Source of the DNA: Lentisphaera araneosa HTCC2155
GTDB taxonomy: Bacteria; Verrucomicrobiota; Lentisphaeria; Lentisphaerales; Lentisphaeraceae
Direction of reading: 5' to 3'
Length of the DNA stretch: 32,918 bases
Assembly: GCA_945877655.1 (NCBI GenBank)
Contig: CAMCSH010000008.1
Span: 1-32,918 of the forward strand
The notes under the pieces are model-generated. The model searched no databases. It was not told where the DNA came from and worked only from the letters and a program-made list of their open reading frames with translations. This document shows, piece by piece, positions 26,251 to 32,918 of the stretch. How positions within the stretch are numbered: the first letter of the stretch is position 1; each line of letters begins with the position of its first letter. Made by a program: the position numbers and the translations under genes.

Positions 26251-28356
26251 TTAACGGCTGCCGTGTTTTTGAAAGGCGTCGCTGTTGACCAGTTGCCAAA
26301 GCATCTGGCGGAGTCCGGTGGGATTGCGGCTGAGCTGATCGAGAAGGGGTTCGTCGGCATCGGTGGATTCGCGACCGAAGGCGAGAATGAAGAATTTCAG
26401 GGCCATGGCGCGGCGGAGCTGGAGCTCGTCGGCGGCGAGGACTTGCTGCAGTTCGCGGAGGCCCTGCACCTTGCGGCCATCGGGGAGTTGGCCGGAGAAG
26501 TCTTCGCTGCCGGCAGGGCGGAATCGCCCGAGGGGATCGAGCTCTTCCAAGGCGAAGCCGAGGGGGTCGATGCTGCGGTGGCAGTTGGCGCAGGAGGGCT
26601 TGTTGCGGTGGGCGGCGAGGCGTTCGCGGGCGTTGCCGCGCGCTGCCGGACCGGCTTCGGCGAGCGATCCGGCGTCGGGAGGCGCCGGTGCCGGCGGGCG
26701 GGCGAGGAATTCGGCGAGGACGGCGCTGCCGCGCAGAACCGGGCTACTGCGCAAGGGGCGGCTGGTGACGGCGGCAAAAGCGGCGGTGCCGAGGAGTCCG
26801 CCGCGGCGGAGTTCCCCAGGCGGGAGCTCGATGCGTTGGAAGTCATCGCCGCCAGTCCAAGAGAGACGGTAATGGGAGGCCAGTTCGCGGTTGAGCCAGG
26901 TCCAGGAAGAGTCGACCAGTTCTCGGGCGGGGCGATCGCGGCGGATCATGTCGAGGAGGACGAGTTCGGCCTGGCGTCGGGCGGAGTTGCGCAGCGAGGG
27001 TTTCCAGGCAGCGGCGAATTCTCCTTGTGGCGCCCAAGCGTCGAGGAGCTTGGTGCCGAAGCCCAGTCCGGCGAGATTGCGGCCGAGGGCTTCGGAGGAA
27101 TCGAGCAGGCGGTCGAAATGGGTTTTCAGCTCGGCGCGGAGCTTGCCGGACTCGGCGCTTTTAAGCAGTGGCTCATCCGGGGCGGCGCCGCTGAGGAAGA
27201 AGCTGAGGCGCGACGCGAGTTCGACTTCTGAGACCAGGCTCAGTACTTCGCTGCGGCTTTCGAGGCGGAAGACGAAGGCGGGCGCGGCGAGGATGGCGAG
27301 GGTGGCGCGGCGAAGGGCGGTTTCGCGGCTCTCGCCCGGAGCGCGTTGGGCGAGGACGGCGAAGGCGGGCCATTCCTCGGGCGTTGGATCGCGCCGCCAA
27401 GCGAGACGGGCGAAGGCGCGCAGACCATCGGCTTGGCCGAGAAGCTTGGCGGCGAGGCACGGCGCTTGATTGCTTTTGAGCTCGACTCGGCTGAGGATGA
27501 AAGTGCGGTCGAGCTTTTTCACCGGATCGTAGAAGTCGTTGAGGAATTCGAGCTCGAGAAGGTTGTCGCCGGGGAGGAGATCGAGGTCGAAGTTTTGCGC
27601 CTTGCGCGAAGCGTCGCAGTTGAAGGGCTCGCCGGCTTTGCCGTTGATCCAGAAGCGGAGCCGTCCGGGGCCTTGGCCGATCTCGTTGGAGGAGGCGAAG
27701 AGGCTGAGCTTCCAGGTGCCGCCGCGAGGGGCGGTGAAATGGGTGGCGAGGCGGCCGTTGGTCCACAGGCTGGCTTCGCCTTCGATCATGCCCCTCCCTT
27801 CGGTGATTTTGAAGGTGGAAGCGGCTAGGCTGATTTTGTCCTTGCCGGCTTCGGGCAGAGTTCGTTCGAGGATCAGGCGGCAGATTTCGAGGTGACGACG
27901 AGTCCACAGCGGGTTGACGCTGAGGCTGGAGCCGATGGTGTCGAAGCCGGCCTTTAGGTCGTCGCTAGGTAGTTGTGGTAAGGCTCCGGGCCCGCTGAAA
28001 AGTCCGGCGCCGAAGAGCTGTTCGACACAGGCTTCGTATTCGCGTCGGTTGAGGCGCCGGCTGCTGACGTTGGGGGCATAGGGGGCGGCTGCGGCGAGGG
28101 CTGTCTGGCGGCTTTGGTGGATCCAATTGAGCAGCTCAGTTCTGGCTGCGGGGCTGAGGGCTGGTTCCGAGGCTGGCGGCATCAACCCGGCTCGCACTTG
28201 TTCTTCAGCGCGGCGCCAGAGCGAGTGTTGCGACAGAGCCGCATTTTCGAGGACGACCTGGCCTTTGGCAGATTCGCGGTCATGGCAATCCATGCAGCGT
28301 TTCTCGAGCTCTGGCGAGGCTTCGAGGCAGAGCAAGAGAGTGCAGAGTAGATGCAT
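26251..28356 (-). CDS. Cytochrome-like DUF1587/DUF1592/DUF1588/DUF1585 protein
   Basis: This 701-residue protein has an N-terminal heme-type site C21-M-D-C24-H25 with a possible distal Met in GLMPPAS (M59). DUF1587-type LNRREYEACVEQLFG starts at residue 102. Then come a central carbohydrate-binding-like region, DUF1592, DUF1588 with C589-A-N-C592-H593 in CANCHRSIDPLGFALEELDP, and DUF1585 to the end. This is the standard multi-domain order in PVC bacteria. Function is uncharacterised; a periplasmic redox role with the DUF1552 partner is inferred. The N-terminal hydrophobic segment is short, so export by a standard signal peptide is not certain. A GGGAGG site precedes ATG 28356. Confidence 0.88.
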   Translation of the reverse strand: MHLLCTLLLCLEASPELEKRCMDCHDRESAKGQVVLENAALSQHSLWRRAEEQVRAGLMPPASEPALSPAARTELLNWIHQSRQTALAAAAPYAPNVSSRRLNRREYEACVEQLFGAGLFSGPGALPQLPSDDLKAGFDTIGSSLSVNPLWTRRHLEICRLILERTLPEAGKDKISLAASTFKITEGRGMIEGEASLWTNGRLATHFTAPRGGTWKLSLFASSNEIGQGPGRLRFWINGKAGEPFNCDASRKAQNFDLDLLPGDNLLELEFLNDFYDPVKKLDRTFILSRVELKSNQAPCLAAKLLGQADGLRAFARLAWRRDPTPEEWPAFAVLAQRAPGESRETALRRATLAILAAPAFVFRLESRSEVLSLVSEVELASRLSFFLSGAAPDEPLLKSAESGKLRAELKTHFDRLLDSSEALGRNLAGLGFGTKLLDAWAPQGEFAAAWKPSLRNSARRQAELVLLDMIRRDRPARELVDSSWTWLNRELASHYRLSWTGGDDFQRIELPPGELRRGGLLGTAAFAAVTSRPLRSSPVLRGSAVLAEFLARPPAPAPPDAGSLAEAGPAARGNARERLAAHRNKPSCANCHRSIDPLGFALEELDPLGRFRPAGSEDFSGQLPDGRKVQGLRELQQVLAADELQLRRAMALKFFILAFGRESTDADEPLLDQLSRNPTGLRQMLWQLVNSDAFQKHGSR

Positions 28357-28536
28357 GTGGCCTCCCTGGTTTATCAGAATCTAATCTGGCGGACGATTCT
28401 GACGAGTCAGTAATGAGGAGAAATTAACGGAGTAAATCTGAGAGCGGCAATAAGCTTCAGAACATCAATGTCTGTCTAAATCAAGATAGCTATCGAAGGA
28501 ATGGGCAGACATCGTGGCTAGTAATCAATCCCTGGC
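28357..28536. promoter_or_regulatory. Spacer upstream of the DUF1592-type gene, probable promoter region
   Basis: This 180-bp AT-richer spacer lies between the start of the DUF1592-type gene and the end of hom, both on the minus strand. It should carry the promoter for the DUF1592/DUF1552 pair. No convincing hexamer pair or terminator hairpin was identified. Confidence 0.3.
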
Positions 28537-29835
28537 TCAGTCCATCACCGGCAAGCAGAGGCTGCGGGCGCTGGTGATCGGCAGTTGATCAATGGCTTTG
28601 ATCGCGGCGTTGGCGGCGGCTTGGCTGGCAACGTGGGTCATCATCACCAAGGTGACCGGGCCGCCGGGAGAGTCGGCCGGTTCTTTCTGCAGGAAGGAAG
28701 CGATCGAGATCAGGTGAGCGCCCAAGATGCCGGTGATCACCGCCAGGACGCCGGGGTTGTCGGCGACGGTGAGGCGGATGTAGAAGCGTGACTTGGTCTG
28801 GCTTAAGTCGGCGAGGGGCACGGCGGGGCGATTCTCGGACCACAATTGCAGCAGATTGAAGGTGATCTGGGCGCGTCCGACAACGGTGTCGACGATGTCG
28901 GCGACGACGGCGGAGGCGGTGGGTTTTTCACCGGCGCCTTGACCCTGGTAGAAGAGCTGGCCGACGGCATCGCCGTGGAGAGCGACGGCGTTGAAGGCTT
29001 GGCGGACTTCGGCGAGGGGCGAGCCGAGGCGGACGAGGGCAGGGGAGACGCCAAGGGCGAGGCTGCCTTGATCGAGGCGGGCCGAAGCGATGAGTTTGAT
29101 CCGGCAGCCGAGTTCACGGGCGAAGGCGATGTCCAGCGGGCTGAGGCAGTCGATGCCGAGGCGCGGAATGTCTTTCCAATACGCCCGGGCGCCGAAGCCG
29201 AGATGGGCGAGGATGGCGAGTTTCTGGGCCGCGTCGGAGCCGTCGACATCCATGGTCGGATCGGCTTCGGCGTAACCGAGATGCTGCGCTTCTTTCAGTG
29301 CGACGCCGTAGTCCTGGCCTTTTTCGTCCATGCAGGTGAGGATGAAGTTGGTGGTGCCGTTGAGGATGCCTGAGAGGCCGCTGAGCTGGTTGGCGGAGAG
29401 GCATTGGCTCATGTTGGTGATGATCGGGATGCCGCCGGCGACGGAGGCCTCGAAGGCGATCGAGCGTCCGTGCAGGCGCGCGGCTTCGAAGAGTTCGGTG
29501 CCGTGTTCGGCGAGGAGGGCCTTGTTGGCGGTGATCAGATCCTTGCCGGCGGTGAGGAGTCGCAGGGCGATGCTGCGGGCCGGTTCGAGACCGCCGACGA
29601 GAAGGACGGCGATGCGGCATTCGGTGTCGGCGATCAGCGCTTCGATGTCGCCGCGGATCAGGCCCGGAGCAAGCTCGATCTGGCGGGCTTTGGCAGTGTC
29701 GCCGACGACGACATGGCGGAGCTCGAGAGTGTGACCGGTCTGACGCCGCATCAATTCGGCATTTTCAATCAGAATCCGAGCCACGCCTGTACCGACAGTG
29801 CCGAGACCGATGAGACCGATGCGAATGCTGGACAT
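28537..29835 (-). CDS. hom: Homoserine dehydrogenase with C-terminal ACT domain
   Basis: This 432-residue enzyme reduces aspartate semialdehyde to homoserine for threonine and methionine synthesis. It has the NAD(P)-binding motif GLGTVG (10-15), TANKALLAEHG with K105, NGTTNFILTCM, and the catalytic EADPTMDVDGSDAAQKLAIL segment. The C-terminal ~80 residues (SRFYIRLTVADNPGVLAVIT) form an ACT domain, the usual site of threonine feedback. I chose ATG 29835, ten bases after GGAG; upstream codons lack similarity. A TTGACA hexamer on the minus strand (29931-29936) may be its -35 element, but no good -10 follows. Confidence 0.96.
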   Translation of the reverse strand: MSSIRIGLIGLGTVGTGVARILIENAELMRRQTGHTLELRHVVVGDTAKARQIELAPGLIRGDIEALIADTECRIAVLLVGGLEPARSIALRLLTAGKDLITANKALLAEHGTELFEAARLHGRSIAFEASVAGGIPIITNMSQCLSANQLSGLSGILNGTTNFILTCMDEKGQDYGVALKEAQHLGYAEADPTMDVDGSDAAQKLAILAHLGFGARAYWKDIPRLGIDCLSPLDIAFARELGCRIKLIASARLDQGSLALGVSPALVRLGSPLAEVRQAFNAVALHGDAVGQLFYQGQGAGEKPTASAVVADIVDTVVGRAQITFNLLQLWSENRPAVPLADLSQTKSRFYIRLTVADNPGVLAVITGILGAHLISIASFLQKEPADSPGGPVTLVMMTHVASQAAANAAIKAIDQLPITSARSLCLPVMD

Positions 29836-29948
29836 GACTGATTTCTCCGATTGATGATGAGGGCTGCAGAAGGAGACGTCGTGGCGCGACAAGTTCAAGA
29901 CTGATTCACTTTCGCGAGAGTCTTAATGTGTGTCAACACTAACTAACT

Positions 29949-29997
29949 GGGAAACGACTGGGACACATTTGGGAAACGACTGGGAAACGACTGGGGG
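29949..29997. repeat. 11-bp direct repeats between hom and proC
   Basis: Four tandem 11-bp units start at 29949, 29960, 29971 and 29982. Three are GGGAAACGACT and one is GGGACACATTT; a degenerate GGGGGAAC follows. Period and GGGAMAC core match the element inside manB, but here there is only one arm and it lies in the 273-bp divergent hom/proC spacer. The rest of that spacer holds the hom and proC leader sequences. Confidence 0.85.
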
Positions 29998-30048
29998 AAC
30001 TCAAACGATGAGCTGCAGCAGCATCCCTTCAACCTTTCAACCTCTTCC

Positions 30049-30078
30049 TTGAGGCTGTTTGCCCATCCGCGTTTATCT
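30049..30078 (+). promoter_or_regulatory. Candidate sigma-70-type promoter of proC
   Basis: TTGAGG (30049-30054), an 18-bp spacer and TTATCT (30073-30078) lie 30 bp before the proC start. The match to TTGACA/TATAAT is moderate. Confidence 0.35.
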
Positions 30079-30108
30079 TCGTGCAGTTCACAACCCAAGG
30101 ATTCCAAG

Positions 30109-30915
30109 ATGAAATCAAGCGAGATTTTTTTTGTCGGTGCCGGACGTATGGCGACAGCTCTGGCGATCGGAGCGGTGAAGGCGGGGATTCATCCTGCTGA
30201 GGCGATGATGGCCTCGGCGCTGACTGAAGCAAGTCAAGCCAAATTCACTCAGGCGACGGGCATCCGCTGTGTCGGCGCCAATGATGCTGCGGCCTCCGCA
30301 AAAATGCTGCTTCTCTGCGTCAAGCCGCAGAAGGCTCGCGATGTCTGTTTTGAGCTGGCGCCGCGCTTGTCGCCCGAGGTCCATGTGGTCTCGGTCTGCG
30401 CCGGCTTGTCGATCGACACCTTGGCTTCCTGGCTGGGCACGCGTCGGATCACCCGGACCATGCCGAACACGCCTTTGTCCGTGGGCATGGGTGCCACTGG
30501 TCTGGCGCACAGCGAGCTTCTGACTGCGGTCGAGCGCGCCGCGGCGCAGCGTCTTTTCGAAACCGCCGGTGTGGCGGTGGAAGTCGCCGAGGACAAGCTC
30601 GATGCGGTGACCTCTTTGTCGGGTTCGGGGCCGGCCTATGTCTTCGAGCTCTGCGCTGCTTTGGAAGAAGCTGTGGCGGCGCAGGGTTTGCCGCCGGAAT
30701 TGGCGCATAAGCTAGCTGTTCAGACTCTGGTCGGCGCTTCGGAGATGCTGCGTCGCGGACTGGGCAGTCCCGACGCCTTGCGCGACGCGGTGACTTCGCC
30801 CGGTGGCACCACGGCGGCGGCTCTCGGAGTGCTCAAGGAGCATCAGTTCCGCGGCCTCTGGCGCGAGGCTCTTGCGGCGGCAGTGCGGCGGGCGCAAGAA
30901 CTCGGGAAGAAGTGA
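30109..30915 (+). CDS. proC: Pyrroline-5-carboxylate reductase
   Basis: This 268-residue enzyme performs the last step of proline synthesis, NAD(P)H reduction of pyrroline-5-carboxylate. Evidence is the Rossmann motif FVGAGRMATAL at the N-terminus, LLCVKPQKARDV, TRTMPNTPLSVGMG, and the signature SGSGPAYVFELCAALEEA followed by TSPGGTTAAAL. Length matches the family. ATG 30109 has AAGGA seven bases upstream. A plausible promoter (30049-30078) and a downstream hairpin (31026-31045) suggest a single-gene unit divergent from hom. Confidence 0.96.
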   Translation: MKSSEIFFVGAGRMATALAIGAVKAGIHPAEAMMASALTEASQAKFTQATGIRCVGANDAAASAKMLLLCVKPQKARDVCFELAPRLSPEVHVVSVCAGLSIDTLASWLGTRRITRTMPNTPLSVGMGATGLAHSELLTAVERAAAQRLFETAGVAVEVAEDKLDAVTSLSGSGPAYVFELCAALEEAVAAQGLPPELAHKLAVQTLVGASEMLRRGLGSPDALRDAVTSPGGTTAAALGVLKEHQFRGLWREALAAAVRRAQELGKK

Positions 30916-30950
30916 AGAACTGCGTCTTTCGAATTAGCGACAGAAACCCA

Positions 30951-30995
30951 GGGTTGCCGCCCCGGACCCAACTCGGGGACGCCGCCCCGAACCCC
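30951..30995. repeat. GC-rich direct repeat pair after proC
   Basis: Two near-identical copies, GGGTTGCCGCCCCGGACCC at 30951 and GGGGACGCCGCCCCGAACCC at 30975, lie about 24 bp apart in the proC/CpXC convergent spacer (30916-31076). They share the core GCCGCCCCGRACCC. The rest of the spacer holds the candidate terminator. Confidence 0.6.
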
Positions 30996-31025
30996 ATATT
31001 GGCGTCGCTCTGCTCCTGCTGGGAC

Positions 31026-31045
31026 AACCCGTAGCGCCGGGTTTT
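31026..31045 (+). terminator. Candidate rho-independent terminator of proC
   Basis: The 6-bp stem AACCCG/CGGGTT encloses the loop TAGCGC and runs into TTTT, about 110 bp after the proC stop. The stem is short and the T run brief, so this is tentative. Confidence 0.35.
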
Positions 31046-31076
31046 CCCAGACCCTTTCCCAACTTTTTTAACAAGC

Positions 31077-31754
31077 TCAGCCGCCGGTGTGGCGTTCCGC
31101 CGCGACCCAGGCACCGGGGAAGAATTCGTTGAGATCGAGATCGGGCTCGTCTTCTTCCTGGGCTTGCACCAGTTCGTCGTAGGTGATTTTTTCGATGGCG
31201 ATCTTGCGTTCCGCCTGGCCGCCGCGTCGTGAAAAGAGGTCGAAGGCGAGTTTGTCGGAGCCACTTTCGGTGAAGTCGAAGAGGAGGCGATGGGTGCGCG
31301 GATTGAGGCCCGGCTCGCTGCGGAAGAGTTTGATCTTGAGCAGCTCGAGTGCGCGGTCGTCGAGGTCTTCGAGGGCGATGGCGACCTTTTCGACAAAGGC
31401 CGGCATGTCGAAGACGAGGCGGAACTCGGGTCGGAGCTCGGGCGGGAGATCCTTGATGCCGGCGGCGATGACTTCGCTCATCTGTTTTTCGGCGACGCGC
31501 CAAGGGATCTTGGCGAGGCCGGGATTGAAGAAGATCATCAGGTTGCGTTCGGCGTTGCGGAAAACCACCGGGGTGTCGATCCGGAATTCGACGCCGCAGG
31601 CGTTGCAGTGGATCAGGTTGAAGGAGCCGTGGAAGAGCTTGCCGACGGCGGCATCGCCTTCGTGCAGGGCGTCGACGATGTCCGCCTCGAATTCCTCGTG
31701 GCAGTTGGGGCAGGTGACGGGGCGGAGGGGGCGGTCTTCTTCAGGGTTTTGCAT
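31077..31754 (-). CDS. CpXC domain zinc-ribbon protein
   Basis: The 225-residue protein carries two cysteine pairs, C15-P-N-C18 and C50-N-A-C53, separated by a short beta-like region, as in CpXC-domain proteins of unknown function; it probably binds zinc. The remainder is acidic, predicted mixed alpha/beta, with an Asp/Glu-rich stretch (QAQEEDEPDLDLNEFFP) near the C-terminus. No signal peptide is evident, so it is probably cytoplasmic. Its start overlaps the stop of the upstream membrane-protein gene by 14 bp, so the two are probably co-translated. Confidence 0.75.
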   Translation of the reverse strand: MQNPEEDRPLRPVTCPNCHEEFEADIVDALHEGDAAVGKLFHGSFNLIHCNACGVEFRIDTPVVFRNAERNLMIFFNPGLAKIPWRVAEKQMSEVIAAGIKDLPPELRPEFRLVFDMPAFVEKVAIALEDLDDRALELLKIKLFRSEPGLNPRTHRLLFDFTESGSDKLAFDLFSRRGGQAERKIAIEKITYDELVQAQEEDEPDLDLNEFFPGAWVAAERHTGG

Positions 31755-32847
31755 CTTGATCTCCGAGATATTTCCACAGGCTGGTCGCGGCCTTGACGCG
31801 TTGGTGAAGATCGTGCATGGAGATCTTCTTGGAGGGATCGACCATCGGGTAGACCACTGGTCCTGGGCCTTCGCCCCAGACGTCTTCGGAGCTTACTTTC
31901 AGGATCACGAGTCGGCGACCTTCTTCGTCCCAGCGCATCAGGTTGTTGCTGGCCACGGTCCAGTCCTTGCCTTTTTCCACGGTTGGAATTTGATCCAGGC
32001 AGCAGCGCAGGGAGGATGCGATGTCCTCGAACTGGAAAGCGGAGAGCTGGTTGCCGTGGTACCAGGGTGAGGCGCCCTGCATTCTTTCGGAGACTTCCAT
32101 CGCGTGGAGAAGGATGCCGGTGGTCACCGCCCAGCGTTCTTCTGCCGACGCAGGAACCTGGATCTCATAGGACGGCGAGAAGGACACCTTGAAGCCGAGA
32201 GGGGCCTTCCAGCCTTCGTGCAGAGTGACGCGGGCGACTTTGCCGGAGCCGGCCTTGTCCATCGCGGCGTAGACTTCTTCGAATTGATCCGGGCGGTAAT
32301 GGGTTTTGTCGACCCAGCCCCAGCCGTCGCGCCAGTAGATGTCGCCGTGAGCGATGTGCATTTTTTTGTAGGCGAAGAGGAAGTCGCGGCGGATGTAACT
32401 GTCGGAGGCGAGGCAGGCGGTCATCAATCCGATGATGAGGGCGGCGGCGAGGCCGACGAAGAGCGTACCGTGGACCCAGGGGCGGGCACCTTCGCGATGA
32501 TGAAGAGTGAGGCTGGCGGCGATGATGCCGGCGAGGATGAGGGCGGCGGGGCCAAGGAGGACAAGAAGCAGGATGGTCCAGACGACGAAGACGATATTGA
32601 CGCCGTGGCGGGTGGGCAGGAGCCAGCGGCAGAGGGCCCACTCGAGCAGCGGCAGGCTGATGGCGCAGCCGAGTCCGTACATGGCCATGCGGGTCTTGCT
32701 AACGCAGCATTCGGCGATGCGAGTGACGAGGAAGCTGGTCCACGGCGAGTCGATACTGAGGAGCACGGCGAAGGCGGCGAGCGGCAACAGACTTTGGACG
32801 ATAAGGCGGCCGAGTCGCTGGCTTGCGGGAGAGTCGGAAGTGTTCAC
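31741..32847 (-). CDS. Hypothetical membrane protein with soluble C-terminal domain
   Basis: I do not recognise this 368-residue protein. The N-terminal ~150 residues contain about four to five hydrophobic helices (roughly 15-32, 54-76, 83-115 and 126-147). The C-terminal ~215 residues are soluble and probably outside the membrane, with IYWRDGWGWVDKTHYRPDQF and SFSPSYEIQVPASAEERWAV segments. The start is GTG 32847 with AAGGA five bases upstream; no internal ATG is better placed. It is translationally linked to the CpXC gene (14-bp overlap), the only clue to its role. Confidence 0.7.
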   Translation of the reverse strand: MNTSDSPASQRLGRLIVQSLLPLAAFAVLLSIDSPWTSFLVTRIAECCVSKTRMAMYGLGCAISLPLLEWALCRWLLPTRHGVNIVFVVWTILLLVLLGPAALILAGIIAASLTLHHREGARPWVHGTLFVGLAAALIIGLMTACLASDSYIRRDFLFAYKKMHIAHGDIYWRDGWGWVDKTHYRPDQFEEVYAAMDKAGSGKVARVTLHEGWKAPLGFKVSFSPSYEIQVPASAEERWAVTTGILLHAMEVSERMQGASPWYHGNQLSAFQFEDIASSLRCCLDQIPTVEKGKDWTVASNNLMRWDEEGRRLVILKVSSEDVWGEGPGPVVYPMVDPSKKISMHDLHQRVKAATSLWKYLGDQDAKP

Positions 32848-32918
32848 GGGGATCCTTGGGAATTGGCACCCGGCAATGTCGCGATGGCGGAGGAGAAGTC
32901 AACCTAAAAACCTAAGTT

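Noticed and set aside
26263-27231. Plus-strand ORF (322 codons) antisense to the DUF1592-type gene
   Set aside because: It is Gly/Ala/Glu-rich with no family motifs, while the opposite strand encodes a complete multi-domain protein.

Overview
The window is a GC-rich (roughly 60%) bacterial chromosome segment. About three quarters of it is a surface-polysaccharide (O-antigen, capsule or exopolysaccharide) biosynthesis locus; the right end holds housekeeping and conserved genes. A DUF1552 protein next to a DUF1587/1592/1588/1585 cytochrome-like protein (24956-28356) is a pair I associate mainly with Planctomycetes, Verrucomicrobia and relatives. That makes a PVC-group bacterium my best guess, but no marker in the window fixes the phylum.

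Layout. (1) 3-12706, plus strand: a tightly packed operon whose neighbouring ORFs overlap or lie at most 12 bp apart. It holds the 3' end of an RfbH-type 3-dehydratase, an SDR, a thiamine-diphosphate enzyme of the acetolactate-synthase/YerE type, a GT2, a GT10 (fucosyltransferase family) on AT-rich DNA, gmd, an fcl/colC-like gene, colD, a 51-codon glycosyltransferase remnant, a GT4, an AsnB-type amidotransferase and another GT4. (2) 12707-18471, minus strand: manC, manB, wbpB, wbpD, wbpE. (3) 18617-23640, plus: GT4, zinc-ribbon methyltransferase, a second AsnB-type amidotransferase and a GT-C membrane glycosyltransferase, meeting a DPM1-like GT2 on the minus strand. (4) 24421-32847: rlmH, the DUF1552/DUF1592 pair, homoserine dehydrogenase, proC, a CpXC zinc protein and a membrane protein.

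How the genes fit together. ManB and ManC supply GDP-mannose. Gmd dehydrates it. ColD, with His in place of the PLP lysine, then removes the C3 hydroxyl, and the Fcl/ColC-like enzyme epimerises and reduces, giving GDP-L-colitose and/or GDP-L-fucose. The GT10 enzyme is the obvious candidate transferase. At the left edge a CDP-sugar branch (RfbH, SDR, YerE-like) points to a second 3,6-dideoxyhexose, possibly with a two-carbon branch like yersiniose. WbpB/E/D make a UDP-2,3-diacetamido uronic acid, and the AsnB-type enzymes may amidate uronic acids. No flippase, polymerase or ABC exporter is in the window, and neither are WbpA, WbpI or the early CDP-glucose enzymes, so the locus probably continues to the left or elsewhere.

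The most unusual DNA is an 11-bp-period inverted-repeat element lying in frame inside manB (about 16428-16563), with a related repeat cluster between hom and proC and a different TTTAAA-rich inverted repeat between manB and manC. No gap between genes exceeds 300 bp. I saw no rRNA, tRNA, CRISPR array, insertion sequence or phage genes.
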